From positions 1 to 64,000 of the forward strand of contig JBDTOT010000016.1 in the NCBI GenBank assembly GCA_039933105.1: a DNA stretch of 64,000 bases, written 5' to 3'. Both the position numbers and the translations under genes were made by a program. The notes below the pieces were generated by a model. It saw nothing but the letters and a program-made list of their open reading frames with translations. It ran no database searches and was not told where the DNA came from. The first letter of the stretch is position 1. Each line of letters starts with the position of its first letter. Source of the stretch: FEN-1219 sp039933105. GTDB taxonomy: Bacteria; Pseudomonadota; Gammaproteobacteria; Steroidobacterales; Rariloculaceae. This document shows, in pieces, positions 16,877 to 24,778 of this stretch.

Positions 16877-18070
16877 GTGAAAGTACGAAAAACCAATCTC
16901 GCAATGAGTACGTTGGCGGCCTGCGCGGTGGCTTTGCAATGCCAGGCCCAAACGGTAGGCGGCGAGCGGCATTTTGCCGTCGATGCGGCAGGCCAGATCG
17001 CGACCTACGGAGAGCTCGTCTACCGGAACTACGTCGATGCCTACAGCGCGGCCGTCGAACTACAAACGGGGATCGCTCGCTTCACGCTGGCACCCAGCGA
17101 CGACACGTTGGCGGTGGTGCGCGCCGCATGGCTCAAGTCACGGCCGAGCTATGGCGAGACCGAGGCGTTTCGTTTCTATGGTGGCCCCATCGATTCCGGC
17201 AAGCAGGACGACTTCGCGCTCGCGCCGACCGGTATCGAGGGGTTGCTGAATGCCTGGCCGCTGAACGAGGCCTTCATAGACTACGTGCGCGGTTCACCCG
17301 ATGCGGGAATCATCGCCGACGATTCCACGCCCATTACGCGCGCGACTCTCATGCGCAAGAACGCGCGCGACGACGAAGCCGATGTGACAACCGGCTACCA
17401 CGCGATCGAGTTTCTGCTCTGGGGCCAGGACTTCAACCCGGCCGGGCCGGGACAGCGCGAAGCCGAAGATTTCGTCGGCGACGGCCGCGCCGCTCGGCGT
17501 CGAGCGTATCTCGTGGTCGCTACGGATCTGCTGGTCGAAAATCTGCGCACGCTCGTCGAAGCATGGGCGCCTAATGAGCACAACTACCGGGCGTTGACGG
17601 CGAGCATGAGCCAGGCGACCGTCGTCAAGAACATGCTGACCGGTATCGCGACGCTGAGCGGATTCGAGATGGCATCCGAGAGGCTTGCGACCGCGCTCGA
17701 CAGTGGCTCGCAGGAAGATGAGCTTTCGTGCTTCAGCGACAGCACCGATGCCGACATCCTCGCAAACGCGATCGGTGTTGCGAACGTCTACTTCGGCGAA
17801 TATGGCGAGTATCACGGCGCGGGACTCAACGAGCTCGTGGCCGCCGCGAATCCCGATCTCGACCGCGCGTTGGAAGAACGCATCCGAACGACGGTCGAGC
17901 TCGCGCGTGGCATCGATCATCCGTTCGATCGCACGCTTGCGTCCGCGCCCGGCAGTGCATCCCGCGTGAAGGTCGAGGCGCTGATCAAGTCGCTGCAAGT
18001 CCAGGCGGATCTTCTGAAGTACGCGGCTTCCGCCCTGGGCGTACCGATACTGATCGGCGACGCCGACTGA
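16877..18070 (+). CDS. Imelysin family protein (M75/IrpA-like)
   Basis: Periplasmic protein of the imelysin family, thought to act in iron handling rather than as a peptidase. Length is about 397 residues. The family signature GYHAIEFLLWGQD (GxHxxE) is near residue 172, and helix-rich repeats such as NGHY/NYRALTASM and ANVYFGEYG follow. I chose GTG at 16877 because it gives a basic n-region (VKVRKTNL) before the hydrophobic signal core; ATG at 16904 is the alternative. It is followed after one base by the di-heme oxidoreductase gene, the usual partner of imelysin genes. Confidence 0.85.
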   Translation: MKVRKTNLAMSTLAACAVALQCQAQTVGGERHFAVDAAGQIATYGELVYRNYVDAYSAAVELQTGIARFTLAPSDDTLAVVRAAWLKSRPSYGETEAFRFYGGPIDSGKQDDFALAPTGIEGLLNAWPLNEAFIDYVRGSPDAGIIADDSTPITRATLMRKNARDDEADVTTGYHAIEFLLWGQDFNPAGPGQREAEDFVGDGRAARRRAYLVVATDLLVENLRTLVEAWAPNEHNYRALTASMSQATVVKNMLTGIATLSGFEMASERLATALDSGSQEDELSCFSDSTDADILANAIGVANVYFGEYGEYHGAGLNELVAAANPDLDRALEERIRTTVELARGIDHPFDRTLASAPGSASRVKVEALIKSLQVQADLLKYAASALGVPILIGDAD

Positions 18071-18071
18071 C

Positions 18072-19517
18072 GTGGCGCGCCCACCGCGAACGACGATCCT
18101 CCGTCGCGCGTGCAAGCGCAGCGTCCTTGCCGCGTTTGTCGTCGTCCTCTCGGCGGCGGGCGCTGCGTTGTCGACCCCGACAACAGGTGATGGCGACGCT
18201 CCGGGTTGGCTGACACCGGACCTCGGCGGGTTGAATCTCACCATCCGCGTGACGACGGAGGACGCGTTTGCGCAACCGAGCGGTCAGCTTGCGACCGCCG
18301 ATTTGCGGTTGTTCACGTTCGGCAATCGCGTCTTCAACACGAACTGGGCGATCGCGCCCGCATCCGTCTCCGGATTCGATGGTTTGGGCCCGGTCTTCAA
18401 CCGAGTGTCGTGTTCGGCGTGCCACACGCGCGACGGACGCGGGCAGCCACCGAGCGCTCCGGGGGAAACGCTCGACACCATGCTCGTGCGCATCAGCCTG
18501 CCCGGCCGCGACGCCCACGGCGGGCCGGTGCCGGTGCCGCACTATGGCGATCAGCTGAACGAGCGCGCCATCCCCGGAGTACCGGCGGAGGGCCGCACGG
18601 TCGTGCGGTACGGGGAACGTCTCGGCCGTTATCCCGACGGCACGCCGTTCAGCCTTGCCGTGCCTCGTTACGAGTTCGTCGATCTCGCCTTCGGCATCTG
18701 GCCGCGCAATGTTCGATATTCGCCACGCGTCGCGCCGCCGGTATTCGGCCTCGGATTGCTCGAGACCGTGCCTGAGCAGGTGGTGCTCGAGGCTGCCGAT
18801 CCCGACGACGCGGATCACGACGGCATCTCCGGACGGCCGAATCGAGTGTGGGACATTGAGCTCGGCCGCACCGTGCTCGGCCGGTTCGGCTGGAAAGCCA
18901 ATCAGCCCCATCTTCGGCAGCAGAATGCGGCGGCGGCACTCGGCGACATCGGTCTCACTTCGACGCTGTACCCCGAGCCGAACGTCGCGCAGGGTCAGGA
19001 CGCTGCGGCGCGCGCACCGAGTGGCGGTGCGCCTGAACTGGCGGATCAGTATCTCGATCGTCTGACGTTGTATGAACGGGTGCTGGCCGTGCCGGCGGCC
19101 CGCGATCTCGGCGATCCCGCCGTGCGCTCGGGCGCGCGGCTGTTCGAAGCTCTGAAGTGCGTGGCCTGCCACCGACCTACGTTGAAGACGGGAGATCAAG
19201 CCACGGTGCCGTTGCTCGCGTGGCAGACGATCCACCCGTTCACGGATCTACTTCTGCACGACATGGGCGACGGGCTCGCCGACGGCCGCGAAGATTTCGA
19301 AGCAACTGATCGCGAGTGGCGCACACCGCCGCTCTGGGGAATCGGTCTGACCGCGACCGTAAATCGGCACACGCGCTTTCTGCACGATGGCCGGGCCCGT
19401 TCGATCGAGGAAGCCATTCTCTGGCACGACGGCGAAGCGGCGGGCTCGCGCGATTCGTTCATGCATCTTTCCGCTGGCGACCGGGCGTCGCTGCTGAAGT
19501 TTCTGCAGAGCCTTTGA
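18072..19517 (+). CDS. Di-heme oxidoreductase family protein (DUF1111)
   Basis: Exported c-type cytochrome of 481 residues related to the cytochrome c peroxidase fold. Two heme-binding CxxCH motifs are visible: CSACH near residue 115 and CVACH near residue 363. An N-terminal hydrophobic segment (LAAFVVVLSAAGAALS) serves for export. Conserved blocks include GLGLLETVPE, DGISGRPN, GRFGWKANQP and TPPLWGIGLT. The start is GTG directly after the imelysin stop, so the pair is co-translated. In other bacteria these two genes occur together in iron-responsive clusters; here the likely job is periplasmic redox linked to imelysin. Confidence 0.86.
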   Translation: MARPPRTTILRRACKRSVLAAFVVVLSAAGAALSTPTTGDGDAPGWLTPDLGGLNLTIRVTTEDAFAQPSGQLATADLRLFTFGNRVFNTNWAIAPASVSGFDGLGPVFNRVSCSACHTRDGRGQPPSAPGETLDTMLVRISLPGRDAHGGPVPVPHYGDQLNERAIPGVPAEGRTVVRYGERLGRYPDGTPFSLAVPRYEFVDLAFGIWPRNVRYSPRVAPPVFGLGLLETVPEQVVLEAADPDDADHDGISGRPNRVWDIELGRTVLGRFGWKANQPHLRQQNAAAALGDIGLTSTLYPEPNVAQGQDAAARAPSGGAPELADQYLDRLTLYERVLAVPAARDLGDPAVRSGARLFEALKCVACHRPTLKTGDQATVPLLAWQTIHPFTDLLLHDMGDGLADGREDFEATDREWRTPPLWGIGLTATVNRHTRFLHDGRARSIEEAILWHDGEAAGSRDSFMHLSAGDRASLLKFLQSL

Positions 19518-19616
19518 ATCAGATGTCATCGAAGTTTCTCGCGACATACACAAACCGTACATGACGCGTGACTACGCTGTCGGGCAGTCGTTCCCTCTGA
19601 TTCACAGGAGAGTCTC

Positions 19617-21164
19617 GTGAAAAAAACACTGCTCTATGCCGCGCTCTGCGTCGCCACCGCAACCGCCGTCTACGCCGCGGATTTCGGCGAGAAGACCCAA
19701 CAGCTCGCCAAGGCGTTGTCGCCGATCCTGTTCGGCACGCTGGGGGCGATCGAGGACTCGTCCACCGCTAGTCTCACGGCTACGCAGGCCGATGCTGACC
19801 CGGCCGCGCTTCTGACAGTGGCGAGAGGCCTGAAGGTCAATGTCGTCAGTGCCAACGCGAATCTTGGGCCGAACACGGACCAAATGCTTTTGTGGCCCGA
19901 CGACCTCCATCCCACGCACATCATTGCGTGTAACGAGCAGGGCGCCGGACAAGTCGCGGTGCAGCGAATCAACCTGAAGACGGGCGTTCCGGAGAACATC
20001 ATCAGCGGCGGACTCACGAGCTGCGATCCGGTGCGCCTCACCCCGTGGGGGACGGTGCTTGCCGGTGAAGAGAACGGCACGAACGGCCGCCTGTTCGAGA
20101 TCCTGGATCCCGCGCACACGACCGGCGTATTGATCACCGGCGCGGGCGTGTCGACCACGATCTCTGACCCGACGCGCGTCGCGCGGCTCGGCGCGGTTGG
20201 CCAGTTCGCCTTCGAAGGCCTCGCACTGATGCCCACCGGCGTGCTGTACATCAGCGACGAGAACCGCCCCGGCACCGGCGGTCTCGGCAACCCGGGCGGC
20301 GCGATCCTCAAGTTCATTCCCGACGTGCAGTGGCAGGGTGGCGCTCCCATCACGGATCTCGCGCAATCGCCTTTGAAGTCCGGGACGTTGTGGGGCATGC
20401 GAATCGGCCGCAACGGCGGCAATACCGATGTCGGCCAGGGTAACGAATTCGGCCGCGGCGTCTGGGTGCAAGTACCCTCGAGCACGAACGAGGCGCCGAC
20501 CAACCTGCGTAGTGCAGCGCTCGCGCTCAAGCTGACGAGCTACTACCGCCCGGAGGACATGGGCGTGGATCTGGCCGCGTTGAAGGAAGGCTACGTGCGG
20601 TTCTGCGGCACGAACACGGGCCAGGACATCGAGAATCAGGACAACCATTTTGGCGAGGTCTATTGCATCACGGACGGCACGGTCCAGCTGGCGGGCACGA
20701 TCACGACGGCCACGCAAACAGCCGGCGGCGTGACGTACACGCTGAACACAGCCTCGGTGCCGGAGTATCAGCCGCTCGTAATCGGTAACCTCGACTTCGC
20801 GATGATGGACAACGTGGCCTATCAGCCCGGTACCGGTAACTGGGTCATCAACGAAGACGGCGAAGGCCCGGTGTATTCGACGCCGCGCAACAACGACATC
20901 TGGGATTGCCTCGACGATGGCGACGATGACGACAACCTGACCGATGCGTGCATCAAGGTCATGACGTTGAACGACCTGACCGCGGAATCGACTGGTGGCT
21001 TGTTCGACGGTACCGGCAAGGCCTACTACGTGAGCATCCAACACAACGTCACCGGCCACGGCGTGATCCTCAAAGTCACGGGTTGGCGCAATGTGGACGA
21101 GCGGCATCACGGTTGGTTCAAGCACGCCCCGTTCGTGCCGCCGTTTTTCGGCTGGTGGCGTTAG
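19617..21164 (+). CDS. PhoX-like (DUF839) exported phosphatase-fold protein
   Basis: Secreted beta-propeller-like protein of 515 residues related to the PhoX/DUF839 family, whose founding members are calcium- and iron-dependent alkaline phosphatases. The signal peptide is MKKTLLYAALCVATATAVYA. Characteristic blocks are CDPVRLTPWGTVLAGEE, FEGLALMPTGVLYISDEN, RPEDMGVD and NVAYQPGTGNWVINEDGE; these acidic loops would hold the metals. The GTG start has an AGGAG site six bases upstream. It follows the imelysin and di-heme genes by 99 bases, so it may belong to that unit, and a strong terminator closes it. Phosphatase activity is not certain. Confidence 0.78.
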   Translation: MKKTLLYAALCVATATAVYAADFGEKTQQLAKALSPILFGTLGAIEDSSTASLTATQADADPAALLTVARGLKVNVVSANANLGPNTDQMLLWPDDLHPTHIIACNEQGAGQVAVQRINLKTGVPENIISGGLTSCDPVRLTPWGTVLAGEENGTNGRLFEILDPAHTTGVLITGAGVSTTISDPTRVARLGAVGQFAFEGLALMPTGVLYISDENRPGTGGLGNPGGAILKFIPDVQWQGGAPITDLAQSPLKSGTLWGMRIGRNGGNTDVGQGNEFGRGVWVQVPSSTNEAPTNLRSAALALKLTSYYRPEDMGVDLAALKEGYVRFCGTNTGQDIENQDNHFGEVYCITDGTVQLAGTITTATQTAGGVTYTLNTASVPEYQPLVIGNLDFAMMDNVAYQPGTGNWVINEDGEGPVYSTPRNNDIWDCLDDGDDDDNLTDACIKVMTLNDLTAESTGGLFDGTGKAYYVSIQHNVTGHGVILKVTGWRNVDERHHGWFKHAPFVPPFFGWWR

Positions 21165-21198
21165 TTCCGACTGACGGACTACTGCCTTGTCTCTGACC

Positions 21199-21230
21199 GA
21201 CGCGCCCGCCCCGTGCGGGCGCGTCTTTTT
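21199..21230 (+). terminator. Rho-independent terminator after the PhoX-like gene
   Basis: A perfect 11-base GC-rich stem (GACGCGCCCGC paired with GCGGGCGCGTC) with a five-base loop is followed by five T. It closes the imelysin to PhoX-like unit. Confidence 0.9.
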
Positions 21231-21232
21231 CC

Positions 21233-21263
21233 TTGACCCTCTCGCCACGTGAGCCCGTACTGT
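21233..21263 (+). promoter_or_regulatory. MerR-type promoter with 19-base spacer
   Basis: TTGACC and TACTGT are separated by exactly 19 bases, the overlong spacing typical of MerR-activated promoters, directly before a MerR gene. The predicted transcription start is at or next to the ATG, which implies a leaderless message. Confidence 0.5.
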
Positions 21264-21270
21264 GCGGGCC

Positions 21271-22065
21271 ATGGCGAAACGGTCCTATCTCGTCAAAGAA
21301 GTGGCGGCGCTGTCGGGCGTGACCGTGCGCGCGCTGCATCACTACGACGAGCTCGGTCTGCTTACGCCAAACGCGCGTAGCGCTTCCGGTTATCGCCTCT
21401 ACAGCGACGACGATCTGCTGCGCCTGCAGCAGATTTTGATCGGCCGCGAGCTGGGGCTTTCGCTCGAGGCGATTCGCCGCTCTCTCGACGACCCGAAGTT
21501 CGATCGCCGCGCGGCGCTCACCGGGCAGCGCGCGGAGCTGGCGATGCGTGCCGAGCGGGCGGAAGGAATGGTCCGCGCGATAGACGCTGCGCTGGCGGCG
21601 CTCGACGAGGCAGAAGATAAGGAGGAGACACACGTGACCAACACAGTGGACTACAAGAAAATCTTCGACGGGTTCGATCACGAGCACTATGAGCCCGAGG
21701 CCAAGCAGCGATGGGGCGGCACCGACGCGTACAGGAAGTCGGAGCAGCGCTGGAAGGCATACACCGAAGCCGACCTCGAGCGCATGCAGGAGGAGCAAGG
21801 CGCCGTCTACGCCGAAGCGGCCGCGTTGCGCAACGCCGGCGTGGCGTCCGACGACCCGCGTGTCATGGACGTCGCGGAACAGCACCGGCTGTCTTTCGAC
21901 CGCTGGTTCTACCCCTGCAGCCACACGATGCACGCGAGCCTCGCGGACATGTGGGAAACCGACACGCGCTACCTGATCAACATGGACAAGCAGGGCGGCG
22001 ACGGTTTCACGAAGTACCTGGCCGCCGCGGTGCGGGCCAACGCTGCACGCGCGCAAGGTGCTTGA
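21271..22065 (+). CDS. MerR-family regulator with TipAS effector domain
   Basis: Transcriptional regulator of 264 residues. The N-terminal MerR winged helix (about 4-70) reads KEVAALSGVTVRALHHYDELGLL and SASGYRLYSDDDLLRLQQI. A dimerisation helix follows to about 110. The C-terminal TipAS domain (about 125-260) includes KQRWGGTDAYRKSEQRW and WFYPCSHTMHASLADMW; in TipA this domain traps drugs or other small molecules. The ATG at 21271 is preferred to a GTG at 21262 because the latter overlaps the predicted -10 element. Its target is probably its own promoter and perhaps the hydrolase downstream, although a terminator lies between them. Confidence 0.9.
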   Translation: MAKRSYLVKEVAALSGVTVRALHHYDELGLLTPNARSASGYRLYSDDDLLRLQQILIGRELGLSLEAIRRSLDDPKFDRRAALTGQRAELAMRAERAEGMVRAIDAALAALDEAEDKEETHVTNTVDYKKIFDGFDHEHYEPEAKQRWGGTDAYRKSEQRWKAYTEADLERMQEEQGAVYAEAAALRNAGVASDDPRVMDVAEQHRLSFDRWFYPCSHTMHASLADMWETDTRYLINMDKQGGDGFTKYLAAAVRANAARAQGA

Positions 22066-22103
22066 CGACCGCCGCCGCCAACACTTAGCATCGCTTCCGA
22101 ATT

Positions 22104-22144
22104 GAGGCCCGCCCTGCGTCCGCAGCGCGGGCCTCGCCATTTTT
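22104..22144 (+). terminator. Rho-independent terminator after the MerR gene
   Basis: Nine-base perfect stem (GAGGCCCGC with GCGGGCCTC) around a 14-base loop, then GCCA and five T. Confidence 0.75.
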
Positions 22145-22173
22145 CCGTGTCCTAAATCTTTCAGGAGACGGAA

Positions 22174-23166
22174 ATGACGACAGCAGACTCACGTATCGAC
22201 GAAGGCTTCTTCGCGGACATCCGCGGCGTGCCGCAATGGCTCACGCTGCGCGGCGACGATCGCGGCAACCCCGCGTTGCTCATCGTGAGCGGGCCCGGTT
22301 TCGGATACGCGGCGCTCGCGCCGTTCTTCGCGAGCTTCGAGCGTGCCTACACGCTCGTGCAGTGGGATCAGCCCGGTGCCGGATTCACATTCGGCAAGAA
22401 CGGCGATGACGGAGCGCTCACGCTCGATAGGCTGGTGCGCGACGGGTTGTGCGTCGCGGAGCTCGCGTGCGAACGGCTCGGTATATCCCGGCTCGTTTTG
22501 CTCTGCGCTTCGGGCGGAACACTCGTCGGTCTGCGGATGGCACAGCAGCGGCCGGACCTCTTCGCCGCATACGTCGGCACCGGCCAGTTCGTCGATTGGC
22601 GGCGGCAGGACGCGCAGAGCTACGCACTGCTGCTCGCGCGTGCGCGCGCACTCGGCGACGCAGCGATGCTCGCAGAGCTCGAAGCGCTCGGCGCGCCGCC
22701 GTACGCGGATACGGAAAGCGACGCACGCAAATCGAAGTACGCGGGCGCACTCACGGAGCGCGAGCGCGTGGCTTTCGGCGAGCTATTGTCGCTCACGGTT
22801 GCCGCGAGCGCGGGCCAACCGCCAGGCGCGAAATACGTTGCGCGCGACGTGCCGTGGCCCGAGCCGCGCCCGCGCTCGTTCGCTGCGTACACCGCGCTGC
22901 GCCGGGAGCTACTCGCGTTCGACGCACGTCAGCAACTCGGTCCACGATTCGAGGTACCGATGTTTTTCGTGCAAGGCGCCGACGATCTGTACAGCGTGAC
23001 AGCGGAGGTGCGGCGCTACGCGGCGGAGATCGCGGCGCCACACGTCGAGCTGGTGACGATCGAAGACGCAGGCCACTCCGTCATGTTGGTTCGCGACATA
23101 TTCATGGCCGCGCTCGAACGGCACGTGCGGCCCTGGCTCGTGGCGGCGCGGCCGGAGTCCCGTTGA
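22174..23166 (+). CDS. Alpha/beta hydrolase (proline iminopeptidase-like)
   Basis: Cytoplasmic alpha/beta hydrolase of 330 residues. The oxyanion segment is VSGPGFGYAALAPFF, and VQWDQPGAGFTFG matches the DQRGxGxS block of proline iminopeptidases. The nucleophile elbow is unusual: LLCASGGT, with Cys111 where the family normally has glycine and Ser113 as the nucleophile. Asp in VQGADDLYS and His in EDAGHSVML complete the triad. An AGGAG site precedes the ATG. It follows a terminator, so it has its own promoter. Substrate unknown. Confidence 0.8.
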   Translation: MTTADSRIDEGFFADIRGVPQWLTLRGDDRGNPALLIVSGPGFGYAALAPFFASFERAYTLVQWDQPGAGFTFGKNGDDGALTLDRLVRDGLCVAELACERLGISRLVLLCASGGTLVGLRMAQQRPDLFAAYVGTGQFVDWRRQDAQSYALLLARARALGDAAMLAELEALGAPPYADTESDARKSKYAGALTERERVAFGELLSLTVAASAGQPPGAKYVARDVPWPEPRPRSFAAYTALRRELLAFDARQQLGPRFEVPMFFVQGADDLYSVTAEVRRYAAEIAAPHVELVTIEDAGHSVMLVRDIFMAALERHVRPWLVAARPESR

Positions 23167-23233
23167 TCTCGCCCGTGGTTCGGTTGCTGGCGGCAGTGGT
23201 GCGGACTACAGTGACCCGCTTGTTTACGAGGCT

Positions 23234-24019
23234 GTGGACACGAACGTGATCGGCGTATTCGATTCAGGTGTCGGCGGCCTCTCCGTGCTGAAGCACATTC
23301 GTGCCGCGTTACCGCGGCACGATCTCCTCTACGTCGCCGACTCCGGTCACGTGCCGTACGGCGACAAGACGCAGGACTACATCCGCGAGCGTTCGCTCTG
23401 GCTCACGCAGTTCCTGGTCGACGAAGGCGCAGCCGTTGTCGTGATCGCCTGCAACACGGCTACGGCGGCGGCCGCGGGTTACTTGCGCGAGAAGTTCACT
23501 CTGCCCATCGTCGCGATGGAGCCCGCGGTGAAGCCGGCCGTGGCTGCGACGCGCAGCGGCGTGGTAGGCGTGCTCGCAACCGCCGGTACGCTCGAGAGCG
23601 TGCGGTTTGCCGCGTTGCTCGAGCAGTACGCCGGTGACGTGGAGATCGTGACGCAGGCGTGCCCCGGCTTGGTGGAACAGGTGGAGGCTGGCGATCTCGA
23701 TAGTGCTGCCACGCGCGCGCTCGTCGAGCGCTACACACAACCGCTGGTTGCGCGTGGGGCCGACACGCTCGTGCTTGGTTGCACACACTATCCCTTCTTG
23801 CGATCCGTGATCACGGACGTTGCGGGGCCCGATGTGCGGCTCATCGAGACCGGTGAGGCCGTGGCGCGCCAAGTGGTGCGCCGAACGACTGATACGCGTG
23901 AGCTGTCTGCAGATGCGACGGCGAGCGAAAAGTTCTGGACGACGGGCGATGCACCCGGTGCGCGGCGCATCGTCGCGAAGCTTTGGGGGCGCGCCGCTAC
24001 CGTGGCGGCGCTTCCATAA
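23234..24019 (+). CDS. murI: Glutamate racemase
   Basis: Cytoplasmic enzyme that makes D-glutamate for peptidoglycan by a two-base, cofactor-free mechanism. Both catalytic cysteines are present: Cys73 in VVIACNTATA and Cys183 in LVLGCTHYPF. The N-terminal GVFDSGVGGLSVL block holds Asp10 and Ser11, and VADSGHVPYGDK follows. Length (261 residues) is normal and the start is GTG. No other cell-wall gene is adjacent. Confidence 0.96.
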   Translation: MDTNVIGVFDSGVGGLSVLKHIRAALPRHDLLYVADSGHVPYGDKTQDYIRERSLWLTQFLVDEGAAVVVIACNTATAAAAGYLREKFTLPIVAMEPAVKPAVAATRSGVVGVLATAGTLESVRFAALLEQYAGDVEIVTQACPGLVEQVEAGDLDSAATRALVERYTQPLVARGADTLVLGCTHYPFLRSVITDVAGPDVRLIETGEAVARQVVRRTTDTRELSADATASEKFWTTGDAPGARRIVAKLWGRAATVAALP

Positions 24020-24393
24020 TCCCCGTTTTGAGGTCGCGATCCAGCCGTCATCGATCGCCTCGAAGCAACTCCGTTCTACGGTATCGTCTTGGTCGCCGCG
24101 TTCGAACGCGAACTCTCCACGCCCGTCGTGCTGACGGCCGTCACCACGAAGAAGTACATGCCGGACACTAGATTGCTAACGACGTAGGTCGCGAGCAGAT
24201 CTCAGTGTTTGCTCATGTATCCGCTGTAGGTGAATTGCAGACAGGTCGATCGGCGCAGGACTGCGCGGCGCACCCGTTAACGCCGAAAAACCTCGCCTCG
24301 ATCGGAATGTATGAGATCGCACAGTACGGGGCGCATCAAAAGGCCAACCTTATCCGCGTGTAGGTCTAAGTTCAGTGATCGATGAGGTGATCT
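24020..24393. other. Gap of about 370 bases without a recognised gene
   Basis: No tRNA, terminator or repeat is evident. One short plus-strand frame ending near 24186 has no start codon and no similarity I recognise. The last 40 bases should hold the promoter of the small lipoprotein gene. Confidence 0.5.
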
Positions 24394-24540
24394 ATGAATG
24401 CGCACATGAAGAAGCTCGTTGTCTTGTCCATGTTGGTGTTGTCGCAAATCGCGCTCTGCGGGTGCGCGGCGGTGGCCGGCGGCGTCGCGGGTGCGGCGCT
24501 CGAGAAGCACCACATCGATAAGGAAAAGGACCGTCACTAG
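24394..24540 (+). CDS. Small lipoprotein, 48 residues
   Basis: A short gene that automated cut-offs may miss. It encodes an N-terminal lysine pair, a hydrophobic core (LVVLSMLVLSQIAL) and a lipobox ending at Cys24 (LCGC). A glycine-rich segment (AAVAGGVAGAALE) and a charged, His-containing tail (KHHIDKEKDRH) follow. This is the layout of small entericidin-like or YgdI-like lipoproteins, but I cannot assign a function. GAGGTG lies eight bases upstream of the ATG. The mature peptide would be only about 25 residues. Confidence 0.62.
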   Translation: MNAHMKKLVVLSMLVLSQIALCGCAAVAGGVAGAALEKHHIDKEKDRH

Positions 24541-24715
24541 ACGCGGCTCTCTCGCGTGAGTTGCGATGTGGCGCCTCGCGGCCGATGGCTGCGGGGCGCT
24601 GCTGCGCGCGTGATCGCGGCGTAGCTCGCACGCGTTCACTGCCTGCCGTTTCCCCGAATCGTTGTGGGCGTGCTACAACCAATCGCCGCCGAGAACGCCG
24701 CGAAGGCCGCCGTTG

Positions 24716-24744
24716 TTGTGAAGAACGCACTTCGAGGATAAAGT
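24716..24744 (+). promoter_or_regulatory. Candidate sigma-70 promoter of the TonB receptor
   Basis: TTGTGA and TAAAGT are separated by 17 bases, 34 bases before the receptor's ATG, each matching four of six consensus positions. Confidence 0.4.
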
Positions 24745-24778
24745 AGTTCGGTCCTGCATATAAGTTGGGGGGAATCTC

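Noticed and set aside
19602..21272. 556-codon minus-strand frame opposite the PhoX-like gene
   Set aside because: Composition is Arg/His/Val-rich as expected for an antisense shadow, and the plus-strand gene has a signal peptide and family motifs.
24050..24186. Short plus-strand open stretch after glutamate racemase
   Set aside because: No start codon, no ribosome site and no similarity I recognise.
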